From contig NZ_CP042261.1 of assembly GCF_007855645.1 (NCBI RefSeq), forward strand, positions 724,501 through 788,500: a stretch of DNA of 64,000 nt. Direction: 5' to 3'. The notes under the pieces were generated by a model. That model was not told the origin of the DNA, did no database searches, and worked only from the letters and a program-made list of their open reading frames with translations. Position numbers and translations under genes: made by a program. The stretch comes from Qingshengfaniella alkalisoli (GTDB lineage: Bacteria > Pseudomonadota > Alphaproteobacteria > Rhodobacterales > Rhodobacteraceae). Shown here one piece after another: positions 1 to 8,425 of the stretch (position 1 is the first letter of the stretch; each line of letters begins with the position of its first letter).

Positions 1-137
1 GTCTGGTGACGAAACGCCCTTGCCTCGTCTGTAGTAATCATGCCTGCTGCTGCACCGCAGCGTCAATGATCACGGCAAATTGGGTTTACATTTTCTTCAT
101 CTCGACAGCGCGGTCGCTGCGCTTGCACAAAAATGCA
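1..137 (-). other. non-coding stretch downstream of nasS, possible nas leader RNA
   Basis: No gene is seen here. Read on the minus strand it lies just after nasS. It holds two small hairpins, one with arms GACGA/TCGTC (8-29) and one with arms GCTGC/GCAGC (49-61). In related bacteria nasT-nasS precedes nitrate-assimilation genes whose leader RNA is bound by NasT. That this stretch is such a leader is inference, because the next gene lies outside the window and the hairpin loops do not clearly match the ANTAR-target two-hairpin rule. Confidence 0.25.
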
Positions 138-1316
138 TCACATACTGGTGTCGGGATCAAAAATGCGGCCATCGAAGAATCCGTCCGGTTCTAGAATCAG
201 ACGTCCGGTTTCCGAGGCAGCGGCGAGCGGCTGCTCGACAATACCTTCGACCTTTTCCGATGCTCCGGGCAGGATCGCACCGCTGTCGCGCAATGCGTCC
301 CGGTATATGTCGGATCGGAAAACCTGCCGCGCGATCGCCATAGCGTCGGCGACATTCAACCCGTGACGTTCGGCCAATCGCCTGCCGATCCACGCGGCCT
401 GGCTTCGCCATGGGAATGTTGCCGCGCCAGCATGAAACCTCAGGAAGTCCGGAACCTGCCGAACCTCCCCGCGCTGCGAGACGACCAGGCGTCCGGTCAG
501 CGCCCGGTCCACGACGATCGAGGAAACATTGAGATACTCCGCCCGGGACAGGATCTCTGCGGCGGTGGTGGAATTGTCGGAATCCGCGAGCCATCGGGCC
601 GCGCGCCACAAGCTGCGCAGAAGCGGGCGTATCTGCGCAGAATGGACTTCGGCCCAGTCATGTCGAACCGCCAGCACCTTTTCGGGTGCGGATTTCCAGA
701 TCGCCGCCCCGGGAAGAAGAAGCTCTCCATGTCCGCGTTCGACAGTTTCCGATCCCCATGGCTCCCCCACGCAGAAGGCGTCAATTTCACCATCGGCCAT
801 CGCCTGCGCCATCAAGGGTGGGGGGACAGTCTTGATCTTCAGCCGATCCGGGGAGATCAGCCCGGAATCCGTCAGCCAGCAGAACAGCAGCTCTGCATGC
901 ATGGAAAACGGGAAGGGAACACCGATACGAAGACCGTCGGGCGTGGCCGCGACAAGCGTGCGACCTGCCTCCAGGACATTCGCGAAATCGAAGGCGAATC
1001 CGGCTGCCCGCATCCGTGTGGACAAATCGTTGGATACGCCGATGACGTCGCCATTGATGGATAGCACCGAAAGCGCGTCGACGCGTTGATGGATGCCGCC
1101 CAATCCGAGGCTCATCGCGATAGGCACCGGCGACAGCATATGGGCGGCGTCTATCGCACCGACCGCCAGCATGTCGCGAAGGGTTGACCATGACGGCGCA
1201 GGTTTCAGCGTAAGGTCCAGACCCTCTTCGTCGGCAAAGCCCAGTTCACGCGCGATGATCAAAGGGGCCGCGTCGGTCAAGGGGATGAACCCGGCGGATA
1301 CCTTGCGACGGCTCAT
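138..1316 (-). CDS. nasS: NasS-like nitrate/nitrite sensor (cytoplasmic ABC-type substrate-binding homologue)
   Basis: The 392-residue protein resembles the NrtA/CmpA periplasmic nitrate-binding family but lacks a signal peptide: it starts MSRRKVSAGFIPLTDAAPL and enters the binding fold at once. That is the hallmark of NasS, which holds the antiterminator NasT inactive until nitrate or nitrite is bound. The start overlaps the nasT stop by 4 bases (ATGA), so the two are translationally coupled in the order nasT-nasS, as in the Paracoccus nasTSABGHC cluster. The target operon would lie to the left of the window. A plain nitrate-ABC binding protein is the alternative, made unlikely by the missing export signal and the nasT partner. 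Confidence 0.85.
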   Translation of the reverse strand: MSRRKVSAGFIPLTDAAPLIIARELGFADEEGLDLTLKPAPSWSTLRDMLAVGAIDAAHMLSPVPIAMSLGLGGIHQRVDALSVLSINGDVIGVSNDLSTRMRAAGFAFDFANVLEAGRTLVAATPDGLRIGVPFPFSMHAELLFCWLTDSGLISPDRLKIKTVPPPLMAQAMADGEIDAFCVGEPWGSETVERGHGELLLPGAAIWKSAPEKVLAVRHDWAEVHSAQIRPLLRSLWRAARWLADSDNSTTAAEILSRAEYLNVSSIVVDRALTGRLVVSQRGEVRQVPDFLRFHAGAATFPWRSQAAWIGRRLAERHGLNVADAMAIARQVFRSDIYRDALRDSGAILPGASEKVEGIVEQPLAAASETGRLILEPDGFFDGRIFDPDTSM

Positions 1317-1897
1317 GACAGCAAGCCCGCAGCGGTCACAAGCGCATCTGCCACATCCGCGACCTTCTTGCCCTGATCCATCGCCGTCTTGCGCAACAAT
1401 GCATAGGCTTGGTCTTCGCTCATCCCGCGTGCCTTCATCAAAAGGCCCTTGGCCCGGTCGATCACCTTGCGTTCTTCCAGCGCGCGTTTCGTCGCTTCCA
1501 GTTCCACGCGCATGCGCTGGAACATGTTGAACCGGGCAATCGCCGCGTCCAGAACCGGTTTGACGCGATCCGCACGGAGACCGTCGACGACATAGGCGGA
1601 TACGCCAGCCTCGATTGCCGCTTTTGTCAGGCTGTCGTCGCTGCGTCCCACGAACATGGCGACGGGACGCTCCAGGGGACTTGAGGCTAGCGTCAGTTCT
1701 TCGAGCATGTCGCGTGACGGGCTGTCGATATCCACGAGCACGACATCGGGATTGCGTTCCGTAATCTTGCGCGCCAATCCCGCAGGCTCCGATATCACGG
1801 CGATGTCGTGGTCCCCGGCTTCGCGCAGGCTGTCCACGATAAAATGTGCGCGTTCGCGATCCTGTTCGACGACGACGATAGACAATCGTTCTGGCAT
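1313..1897 (-). CDS. nasT: ANTAR-domain transcription antiterminator NasT
   Basis: A 194-residue response-regulator-like protein. The N-terminal receiver-type domain covers about residues 4-120, with acidic residues D56/D58 in VVLVDIDSP. It is followed by a helix rich in Glu/Arg and a C-terminal ANTAR RNA-binding domain at about 132-188 (ERKVIDRAKGLLMKARGMSE, then YALLRKTAM). ANTAR proteins bind paired hairpins in leader RNAs and prevent termination; NasT does so for nitrate-assimilation operons when NasS releases it. I chose the ATG giving MPERLSIVVVEQDRE because it begins at the first receiver strand. An upstream ATG would add 18 residues without family support. Confidence 0.88.
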   Translation of the reverse strand: MPERLSIVVVEQDRERAHFIVDSLREAGDHDIAVISEPAGLARKITERNPDVVLVDIDSPSRDMLEELTLASSPLERPVAMFVGRSDDSLTKAAIEAGVSAYVVDGLRADRVKPVLDAAIARFNMFQRMRVELEATKRALEERKVIDRAKGLLMKARGMSEDQAYALLRKTAMDQGKKVADVADALVTAAGLLS

Positions 1898-2189
1898 AAA
1901 CTTGAACCCTGCTTTCCGGCCAGACCATGAGCGCGCATAGCGCCAGAGCAACCTGAGAAGAACATCACAGCCTGCGCGGTTGGTCGTGATGGCATGAAGT
2001 GCGCAAACTATGAGCGACGACGTCTAAAAAAGGTGCACCTGCGGGATGGCATGGCGTGTCGGTCGACAATTGCAAAGGTACCCGGATTATCAAAAATACC
2101 GGAAAGAACCTGTCTGGACGGCGGCAATGGTCGAGCGAATGCGGGTTCTCTAAAGTCGTCGAGAACCATGCGAAGCGCAGGAGTATGCG
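1898..2189. other. divergent intergenic region nasT/allE
   Basis: About 290 bases between two divergently read genes. No credible coding sequence or RNA gene is visible. It must hold the promoters of nasTS (minus strand) and allE (plus strand). An AGGAG ribosome-binding site sits 6 bases before the allE start. No clear operator palindrome was found. Confidence 0.5.
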
Positions 2190-3041
2190 ATGCCCGATCC
2201 CAACTATTTTGCGCCCAGGGGCGGCTTGCCGGGCCAGACGGAACTACTGACCGGTCGCGCCGTATTCACGGATAGCTACGCCGTCATTCCGCAGGGAACC
2301 ATGCGGGACATCGTGACTAGCTTATTACCGTTTTGGGACGAGACACGGCTGTGGGTCATCGCGCGCCCGATGACCGGGTTCTCCGAGACATTTTCGCATT
2401 ACATCATGGAAGTGCAAACGGGCGGGGGCAGCGACAAACCGGAATGCGACACCGGCGCGCAGGGCGTCTTGTTCGTCGTGGAAGGCGCGGTAGAAGTAAC
2501 GGTCAATGACGAAACGCATGAACTGACGCCCGGTGGTTACGCGTATCTGCCCGCCGGAAGCGGTTGGACGCTGCGCAATCGCGGCGAAGCCACCGCACGG
2601 TTCCACTGGATCAGAAAAACCTATGATGCCGTCGACGGGCTGGACAAGCCCGAGCCGCTGTTCCTCAACGAACAAGACATCGAGCCTGCCGCGATGCCGG
2701 ATACGAACGGCGCTTGGGCGACCACGCGCTTCGTGGATCCGATCGATTTGCGCCACGACATGCACGTCACCATTGTCACGCTGGAACCGGGGGCGGTCAT
2801 TCCGTTCCTTGAGACCCATGTGATGGAACACGGGCTCTATGTGCTGGAAGGCAAAGCCGTATATCGTCTGAACCGCGATTGGGTGGAGGTCGAGGCCGGC
2901 GACTACATGTGGCTGCGCGCCTTCTGCCCGCAGGCCTGTTATGCAGGCGGGCCGGGCAAGTTCCGTTACCTTCTGTACAAGGATGTCAACCGCCACATGC
3001 CGCTGGGTCGTGGCGGGCTGAACGCGCCCTCCGCCGGCTGA
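2190..3041 (+). CDS. allE: (S)-ureidoglycine aminohydrolase
   Basis: A 283-residue bicupin. It hydrolyses (S)-ureidoglycine to (S)-ureidoglycolate and ammonia, the step after allantoate in purine catabolism. The C-terminal cupin carries the Mn-binding set E208, H210, H214 and Q248. The spacing E-x-H-x3-H and then Gln 34 residues later matches the metal ligands of characterised ureidoglycine aminohydrolases. Length is normal for the family. The start follows an AGGAG site (GCAGGAGTATGCG). It ends base-to-base against the convergent bhcR gene. Its product feeds AllA (encoded at 11.6-12.1 kb), whose product glyoxylate is the substrate of the neighbouring bhc enzymes. Confidence 0.9.
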   Translation: MPDPNYFAPRGGLPGQTELLTGRAVFTDSYAVIPQGTMRDIVTSLLPFWDETRLWVIARPMTGFSETFSHYIMEVQTGGGSDKPECDTGAQGVLFVVEGAVEVTVNDETHELTPGGYAYLPAGSGWTLRNRGEATARFHWIRKTYDAVDGLDKPEPLFLNEQDIEPAAMPDTNGAWATTRFVDPIDLRHDMHVTIVTLEPGAVIPFLETHVMEHGLYVLEGKAVYRLNRDWVEVEAGDYMWLRAFCPQACYAGGPGKFRYLLYKDVNRHMPLGRGGLNAPSAG

Positions 3042-3860
3042 TCATCCGCCAATCGCAGCCGTCAGCCGTTTTGCGGCGTCCTGAACAGCAGCCCCGAGCC
3101 GAGGCACATCGTCCCGGCTGACACGGCTTGTGGGGCCGGAGACGGAAATCCCGGCCACGGCTTCCCCGAACGCATTGAATACAGGTGCCGCCACGCAACG
3201 CATGCCCTCCGTGCGTTCTTCGTCATCCACGGCGAAGCCGTCGGCACTGGCACGTTTCAAGTCTTCCGTCAGTGTATCGGCAGCGCGGTGTGTCTTCTCG
3301 GTGAAGCTCTCCAACGGAAGTTCACCCAGAAGTTTCTCAAGGTGGGACACGTTCATCTGTGACAGCAACGCCTTGCCGATGCCGGAGGCATGCAGCGGTG
3401 ACAGCGTGCCGGGCGGAAAGAAGGCGCGGATCGGAGCATGCGTTTCCACCTGACTGAGAAAGAGCACCTCGCCGCCGCGCCGGATACCCAGATTGGCGGT
3501 TTCGCCCGTGTCTTCCATCAACTCCCGCATGATCGGACGGGCGCGTTCGACAAGGCTTGTACGACGCAGAAAGGCCGACCCCACGAGAAACGCGCCGGAT
3601 CCGATGCGCCAGCCTTGGGTTTCTTCGTCCAGATCGACCATATTGTGGCGCTGATACGTAACCAATATCCGATAAAGCGTCGCCGGGGACTCGCCCAGTT
3701 GCCGTGCAAGCTCAGACAGGGCAATACCTTCGCTTCGGGAAAGCGCGCGCAGAACAACTAGCGCACGGTCGAGCGACTTGATTGTGTTCTGTTCGGTCTT
3801 GTCGTGAAAGGCGCGAGGGCGTCCGCGTGTGCGCCTTTCACCACTTTCAACAGAAGTCAT
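3042..3860 (-). CDS. bhcR: IclR-family regulator of the BHA cycle (BhcR)
   Basis: A 272-residue IclR-type regulator: N-terminal winged helix-turn-helix at about 25-90 (SLDRALVVLRALS, then LSELARQLGESPATLYRIL) and a C-terminal effector-binding domain at about 100-265. It is divergent from bhcA, exactly the arrangement of bhcR and bhcABCD described in Paracoccus denitrificans, where BhcR responds to glyoxylate. I chose the ATG preceded by GTGGAGCAGTTT; a GTG four codons upstream is possible. Two palindromes in the shared promoter region are candidate binding sites. The assignment rests on family and context; glyoxylate sensing is inferred from the orthologue. Confidence 0.88.
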   Translation of the reverse strand: MTSVESGERRTRGRPRAFHDKTEQNTIKSLDRALVVLRALSRSEGIALSELARQLGESPATLYRILVTYQRHNMVDLDEETQGWRIGSGAFLVGSAFLRRTSLVERARPIMRELMEDTGETANLGIRRGGEVLFLSQVETHAPIRAFFPPGTLSPLHASGIGKALLSQMNVSHLEKLLGELPLESFTEKTHRAADTLTEDLKRASADGFAVDDEERTEGMRCVAAPVFNAFGEAVAGISVSGPTSRVSRDDVPRLGAAVQDAAKRLTAAIGG

Positions 3861-3881
3861 AAACTGCTCCACGAATAAAAG

Positions 3882-3896
3882 TGAAATTACATTTTA
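3882..3896. promoter_or_regulatory. candidate BhcR operator, proximal to bhcR
   Basis: TGAAAT-TAC-ATTTTA, an imperfect 15-bp palindrome lying 22 bases before the bhcR start. It matches 12 of 15 positions of the perfect palindrome at 3953-3967. A 15-bp palindrome with TG-AAA/TTT-CA halves is the usual form of IclR-family operators. Binding is inferred. Confidence 0.45.
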
Positions 3897-3932
3897 TAAT
3901 ATGAAAAATACAAGGTATTGAAAAGGCCCGCA

Positions 3933-3956
3933 TTCATAATTTTCGCAAGTTATGAA
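3933..3956. promoter_or_regulatory. inverted repeat in the bhcR-bhcA promoter region
   Basis: Arms TTCATAA and TTATGAA separated by 10 bases. It partly overlaps the perfect palindrome that begins at 3953. It could be an operator, a cofactor site or chance in this AT-rich stretch. Confidence 0.3.
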
Positions 3957-3967
3957 ATCGCATTTCA
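3953..3967. promoter_or_regulatory. candidate BhcR operator, proximal to bhcA
   Basis: TGAAAT-CGC-ATTTCA, a perfect 6-3-6 palindrome 64 bases before the bhcA start. Together with the near-copy at 3882 it forms a pair of sites with centres 71 bp apart. That suits a tetrameric IclR regulator controlling both divergent genes. Confidence 0.5.
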
Positions 3968-4031
3968 AAAAAAATTGAGCCTCGGTGAATCCCGCCTTAT
4001 CTTGAGCCGAACCCGTTCAGAGGAGGGAGCG

Positions 4032-5222
4032 ATGAGCTTTCAGAATCCGGTTTTCATTCCCGGCCCGACCAATATGCCGGAATCGCTGCGCAAGGCTTGT
4101 GACATGCCGACTATCGACCATCGGTCGCCTGTCTTTGGTGAAATCCTGCGCCCTGCACGTGACGGTATCCGCAAGGTGCTGAAAGGCGGCAAGGCGGAAA
4201 TCTTCATCTTCCCGTCCACTGGCACCGGCGGCTGGGAAACGGCGCTGACGAACACGCTGTCGGCCGGTGACAAGGTGCTGGCGGCGCGCAATGGCATGTT
4301 CTCGCATCGGTGGATAGATATGTGCCAACGGCATGGGCTGGATGTTCAGGTCGTGAAAACGCCTTGGGGACAGGGCCTGCCCGCCGACCGTTACGCCGAA
4401 ATTCTGGCAGCGGATAAGGGGCATGAGATCAAGGTCGTCCTGGCAACGCATAACGAGACGGCGACGGGCGTTCGGTCCGACATCGCGGCCGTACGCAAGG
4501 CGCTGGATGCGGCGGATCACCCCGCGCTGCTGTTCGTCGATGGTGTCAGTTCCATCGCGTCGATGGATTTCCGTTTTGACGAATGGGGCGTCGATATCGC
4601 CGTCACCGGATCGCAAAAGGGCTTCATGCTGCCCGCAGGTCTGGCGATTGTCGGGTTCAGCGAAAAGGCGATGGCGGCTGTCGAAACGGCACAACTGCCG
4701 CGCACCTTTTTTGACATCCGCGACATGGCGAAGGGCTATGCCAACAACGCCTATCCCTATACGCCGCCAGTTGGTTTGCTAAATGGGCTTAACGAGGCGA
4801 CGAAGATGCTGCTGGACGAGGGGCTGGAAAACGTCTTCGCGCGCCACCGCCGCATCGCAGATGGTGTGCGCGCGGCTGTCAATGCCTGGGGCCTGCCGAT
4901 CTGTGCGGCATCGCCGGATCTGTATTCCGACACGATCACCGCGATCCGCACGCCAGACGGCTTCGATGCGACCAAGATCATCACCCACGCAGCAACCAGG
5001 TATGGCGTGGCCTTTGGCGTTGGCTTGGGCGAGGTTGCCGGTAAGGTCTTCCGCATCGGTCATCTGGGCAGCCTGACAGATGTCATGACACTCAGCGGGA
5101 TTGCGACTGCCGAGATGGTCATGGCCGATCTGGGGCTGGATATCGAACTGGGCTCCGGCGTTGCAGCGGCGCAGGACAGCTATCGCAATTCCGGGCAATC
5201 CTTTCAGGTCGCAGCGGAGTAA
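4032..5222 (+). CDS. bhcA: L-aspartate:glyoxylate aminotransferase (BhcA)
   Basis: A 396-residue class V PLP aminotransferase of the serine/alanine-glyoxylate type. The PLP lysine is K196 in TGSQKGFMLP; the N-terminal IPGPTNMP loop is family-typical. In the BHA cycle it transfers the amino group of aspartate to glyoxylate, giving glycine and oxaloacetate. The start follows a strong AGAGGAGGGAG site; an in-frame ATG 38 codons upstream lies inside the promoter palindromes and is rejected. First gene of the bhcABCD operon. By sequence alone a serine-glyoxylate aminotransferase would also fit; the gene order makes BhcA the better call. Confidence 0.92.
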   Translation: MSFQNPVFIPGPTNMPESLRKACDMPTIDHRSPVFGEILRPARDGIRKVLKGGKAEIFIFPSTGTGGWETALTNTLSAGDKVLAARNGMFSHRWIDMCQRHGLDVQVVKTPWGQGLPADRYAEILAADKGHEIKVVLATHNETATGVRSDIAAVRKALDAADHPALLFVDGVSSIASMDFRFDEWGVDIAVTGSQKGFMLPAGLAIVGFSEKAMAAVETAQLPRTFFDIRDMAKGYANNAYPYTPPVGLLNGLNEATKMLLDEGLENVFARHRRIADGVRAAVNAWGLPICAASPDLYSDTITAIRTPDGFDATKIITHAATRYGVAFGVGLGEVAGKVFRIGHLGSLTDVMTLSGIATAEMVMADLGLDIELGSGVAAAQDSYRNSGQSFQVAAE

Positions 5223-5228
5223 CATGCC

Positions 5229-6200
5229 ATGAAGGATCTGGATCAGATGTATATTCCCACATTTGCAGATGTAGAGGCGGCGCATGACCGCATCGTGCCC
5301 TACATCCACCGCACACCGGTTCTGACGTCGAGCTATATCAATTCCCTTGCCGGTGCCGAGCTGTTCTTCAAATGCGAAAATTTCCAGAAGGCCGGGGCCT
5401 TCAAGGTCCGTGGCGCGTCGAACGCTGTCTTCGGTCTGGATGATGAGACGGCCAAGCGCGGCGTGGCGACCCATTCTTCGGGCAATCACGCGCTGTCGCT
5501 GTCCTACGCAGCGGGCCAGCGGGGTATTCCCTGCCATGTCGTTATGCCGCGCACCGCGCCGCAAGCAAAGAAGGACGCCGTGCGCGGTTATGGCGGTATC
5601 ATCACCGAATGCGAGCCTTCCACCTCGTCGCGCGAAGAGGTCTTTGCCAAGGTGCAGGTCGAAACCGGCGCCGAATTCGTCCACCCCTATAATGATCACC
5701 GCGTCATCGCAGGGCAGGCCACCTGTTCGCGGGAACTGCTGGAGCAAACGGATGGTCTTGACGCTGTCATTGCGCCGATCGGTGGTGGTGGTATGGTATC
5801 GGGTACCTGTCTCACGCTGTCCAACATTGCCAAGGATGTCGCGATCTACGCCGCTGAACCCGAGCAGGCCGACGACGCGTATCGCAGCTTCAAGGCCGGT
5901 CACATCATCGCGGACGACGCGCCCAACACGGTTGCCGACGGGCTGAAAGTACCGCTGAAAGATCTGACTTGGCATTTCGTCAGCAACCACGTCACCGATA
6001 TCCTGACCGCCAGCGAGCAGGACATCATCGATGCGATGCGACTGACCTGGCAGCGCATGAAGATCGTGATGGAGCCGTCAAGCGCGGTGCCGCTGGCGAC
6101 CATTCTGAAGAACCCTGACGTATTCAAGGGCAAGCGTGTCGGTGTGATCGTCACCGGCGGCAATGTGGACCTTGCAAAACTCCCCTGGATGCAAAGCTGA
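5229..6200 (+). CDS. bhcB: beta-hydroxyaspartate dehydratase (BhcB)
   Basis: A 323-residue fold-type II PLP enzyme of the serine/threonine dehydratase family. K59 in KAGAFKVRGA is the PLP lysine, SSGNHA binds the substrate carboxylate and GGGG (IAPIGGGGMVSG) binds the phosphate. It removes water from (2R,3S)-beta-hydroxyaspartate to form iminosuccinate. It follows bhcA by 6 bases and is followed by bhcC after 10. Generic annotation would be threonine ammonia-lyase, but it lacks the C-terminal ACT-like regulatory domain of biosynthetic IlvA, and the cluster order is that of the BHA cycle. Confidence 0.92.
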   Translation: MKDLDQMYIPTFADVEAAHDRIVPYIHRTPVLTSSYINSLAGAELFFKCENFQKAGAFKVRGASNAVFGLDDETAKRGVATHSSGNHALSLSYAAGQRGIPCHVVMPRTAPQAKKDAVRGYGGIITECEPSTSSREEVFAKVQVETGAEFVHPYNDHRVIAGQATCSRELLEQTDGLDAVIAPIGGGGMVSGTCLTLSNIAKDVAIYAAEPEQADDAYRSFKAGHIIADDAPNTVADGLKVPLKDLTWHFVSNHVTDILTASEQDIIDAMRLTWQRMKIVMEPSSAVPLATILKNPDVFKGKRVGVIVTGGNVDLAKLPWMQS

Positions 6201-6210
6201 GGAGGCTAAG

Positions 6211-7374
6211 ATGAACGATATGACCAAGATTTCCGAACTCGAAGTCGGTTACGATGTCCCCGCCCAAATCGGCATGGACGAAGCTGATATTCAGACGCCG
6301 TGCCTCGTGCTCGACCTCGACGCGTTGGAGCGCAACATCAAGAAGATGGGCGACTATGCCAAGGCGCACGGGATGCGTCACCGCGTACATGGCAAGATGC
6401 ACAAATCGGTGGATGTTGCGAAGCTGCAGCATGAACTGGGCGGCGCGGTTGGCGTCTGCTGTCAGAAGGTCAGCGAGGCAGAGGTCTTCGCCCGTGGTGG
6501 CATCAAGGACATTCTGGTATCGAACGAGGTGCGCGATCCGCGAAAGATCGACCGGCTGGCGCAAATCCCCAAGCTGGGCGCGCGAACCATCGTGTGCGTG
6601 GATGACGTCGACAACGTGCCCGAATTGGCTGCTGCCGTTGTGAAACACGGCACACAACTGGAATGTTTTGTCGAGATCGACTGCGGCGCAGGGCGCTGCG
6701 GTGTGACGACGACCGAAGCGGTTGTTGAAATCGCCAAGGCGATTGACGCAACACAGGGGCTGAAATTCACCGGCATCCAGGCCTATCAGGGTGCGATGCA
6801 GCACATGGACAGCTATGAGGATCGCAAGGCCAAGCTGGACGCGGCAATTGCGCAGGTCACGGACGCGGTCGAGGCGCTGAAAGCCGAAGGGCTGGAGCCG
6901 GAACTCGTCTCGGGCGGCGGCACCGGCAGCTACTATTTCGAGAGCGGGTCGGGCGTCTACAACGAGCTTCAGTGCGGCTCCTACGCGTTCATGGATGCCG
7001 ACTATGGCCGCATCCTGGACAAGGACGGCAACCGCATCGACCAGGGCGAATGGGAGAACGCGTTCTTCATCCTGACCCAGGTGATGAGCCACGCCAAGGC
7101 CGACAAGGCGATCTGCGACGCGGGTCTTAAGGCGCAGTCGGTCGATAGCGGCCTGCCGTTCATCTACGGGCGTGACGACGTGGAATACATCAAGTGCTCG
7201 GATGAGCATGGGGTTATCGCGGATCCCAAGGGGGTTCTGAAAGTCGGCGAGAAGCTGAAGCTGGTTCCAGGCCATTGCGACCCGACCGCCAACGTTCACG
7301 ACTGGTATGTCGGGGTACGCAACGGCAAGGTCGAAACCGTCTGGCCCGTCTCGGCCCGTGGCAAGGCCTACTGA
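6211..7374 (+). CDS. bhcC: beta-hydroxyaspartate aldolase (BhcC)
   Basis: A 387-residue member of the D-threonine aldolase/alanine-racemase-fold PLP family. The PLP lysine region is RVHGKMHKS and the phosphate-binding glycines are in SGGGTGSY; a C-terminal metal site (H and D in VPGHCDPTANVHDW) is family-typical. It condenses glycine with glyoxylate to (2R,3S)-beta-hydroxyaspartate. The start follows TGAGGAGGCTAAG and gives MNDMTKISELEVG; an upstream in-frame ATG lies inside bhcB. A strong terminator follows 18 bases after the stop. D-threonine aldolase is the generic alternative. Confidence 0.92.
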   Translation: MNDMTKISELEVGYDVPAQIGMDEADIQTPCLVLDLDALERNIKKMGDYAKAHGMRHRVHGKMHKSVDVAKLQHELGGAVGVCCQKVSEAEVFARGGIKDILVSNEVRDPRKIDRLAQIPKLGARTIVCVDDVDNVPELAAAVVKHGTQLECFVEIDCGAGRCGVTTTEAVVEIAKAIDATQGLKFTGIQAYQGAMQHMDSYEDRKAKLDAAIAQVTDAVEALKAEGLEPELVSGGGTGSYYFESGSGVYNELQCGSYAFMDADYGRILDKDGNRIDQGEWENAFFILTQVMSHAKADKAICDAGLKAQSVDSGLPFIYGRDDVEYIKCSDEHGVIADPKGVLKVGEKLKLVPGHCDPTANVHDWYVGVRNGKVETVWPVSARGKAY

Positions 7375-7392
7375 GTTACCCGGAGGAGGGGT

Positions 7393-7420
7393 GGGGGCCG
7401 GCCAGTCCGGCCCCCTTTTT
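7393..7420 (+). terminator. intrinsic terminator between bhcC and bhcD
   Basis: A perfect 9-bp GC stem, GGGGGCCGG and CCGGCCCCC around a CCAGT loop, followed by TTTTT. It has all the marks of a strong rho-independent terminator yet stands inside an apparent operon, 17 bases before the bhcD start. It probably lowers transcription of bhcD and the gene after it, or protects the 3' end of a bhcABC mRNA. Confidence 0.85.
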
Positions 7421-7437
7421 ATGCGAGAGGACAAAGA

Positions 7438-8403
7438 ATGATCATCGTTCCGGAAAAGGAAATCGCGGGCCTTGTAAGCGAAGAGCAGGCATTCAAGGCG
7501 GTCGAGCAGGTCTTCGCGTCGATGTCGAAGCGATCTGCCTACAACTTTCCCGTGATCCGTGAAGCCATTGGCCATGCGGACGCGCTTTACGGGTTCAAAT
7601 CGGGGTTTGACCGCGAAGCCCTGAACCTTGGCCTGAAATCCGGTGGCTACTGGCCTGGCAATGCAGATAAAGGGCTGACCAACCACCAATCGACCGTTTT
7701 CCTGTTCGACGCTGACACGGGGAAGGCGCGGGCGGTTGTCGGCGGCAACCTTCTGACGGCATTGCGTACGGCGGCGGCCTCTGCGGTCTCCATCGCCCAT
7801 CTGGCGCGCAAGGATGCCAAAGTGCTGGGCATGGTCGGAGCTGGCCATCAATCGACGTTCCAGATGCGCGCGGCCTTGCGGCAGCGGGACTTCGAGAAGG
7901 TCATCGGCTGGAACCTGCATCCTGAAATGTTGTCGCGTCTCGAAGACACCGCGGGGGAATTTGGTTTGCCCTTCGAGGCCGTCGATCTCGACCGCATGGG
8001 CGCGGACGCGGATGTGATCATCACGATTACTTCCAGCTTCGACGCCATCCTGAAGGCCGATCAGGTCACACCCGGCACGCATCTGGCCTGCATGGGCACC
8101 GACACCAAAGGCAAGCAGGAGGTCGATGCCGCATTGCTGGCAAAGGCAAGCGTGTTCACTGATGAGGTCGCGCAATCCGTCACCATAGGCGAGGCACAGC
8201 ACGCCATTGCCGAGGGCCTGATCAATGAATCCGACATCGCCGAGATCGGCGCGGTTATCAACGCAAGCCATCCGGGCCGCACCTCCGATGACGAGATCAC
8301 CCTGTTTGACGGTACTGGTGTCGGCTTACAGGATTTGGCGGTCGCGTCAGCCGTTGTTGATCTGGCAGTCGAGCGCGGAGTTGCGATAGAGGTGGACTTC
8401 TAG
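7438..8403 (+). CDS. bhcD: iminosuccinate reductase (BhcD)
   Basis: A 321-residue protein of the ornithine cyclodeaminase/mu-crystallin family. It has the N-terminal substrate domain with K and R in SGGYWPGN and the following strand, and a Rossmann domain from about residue 125 (VLGMVGAGHQS). It reduces iminosuccinate with NAD(P)H to L-aspartate, closing the BHA cycle and regenerating the amino donor for BhcA. The start follows GAGAGGACAAAGA. It sits behind a strong terminator, so its expression may depend on read-through or on a promoter of its own. Ornithine cyclodeaminase is the generic label; context decides. Confidence 0.9.
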   Translation: MIIVPEKEIAGLVSEEQAFKAVEQVFASMSKRSAYNFPVIREAIGHADALYGFKSGFDREALNLGLKSGGYWPGNADKGLTNHQSTVFLFDADTGKARAVVGGNLLTALRTAAASAVSIAHLARKDAKVLGMVGAGHQSTFQMRAALRQRDFEKVIGWNLHPEMLSRLEDTAGEFGLPFEAVDLDRMGADADVIITITSSFDAILKADQVTPGTHLACMGTDTKGKQEVDAALLAKASVFTDEVAQSVTIGEAQHAIAEGLINESDIAEIGAVINASHPGRTSDDEITLFDGTGVGLQDLAVASAVVDLAVERGVAIEVDF

Positions 8404-8425
8404 ACATCCATAGGAGTCGCAACAC

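Noticed and set aside
1317-1928. N-terminal extension of nasS to 596 codons
   Set aside because: The extra 200 codons are a shifted-frame reading of nasT; the ATGA overlap fixes the start at 1316.
6151-8271. Very long open frame (706 codons) on the minus strand across bhcC and bhcD
   Set aside because: It is antisense to two well-recognised genes, has no ribosome-binding site or family motif, and such frames are expected in GC-rich coding DNA.
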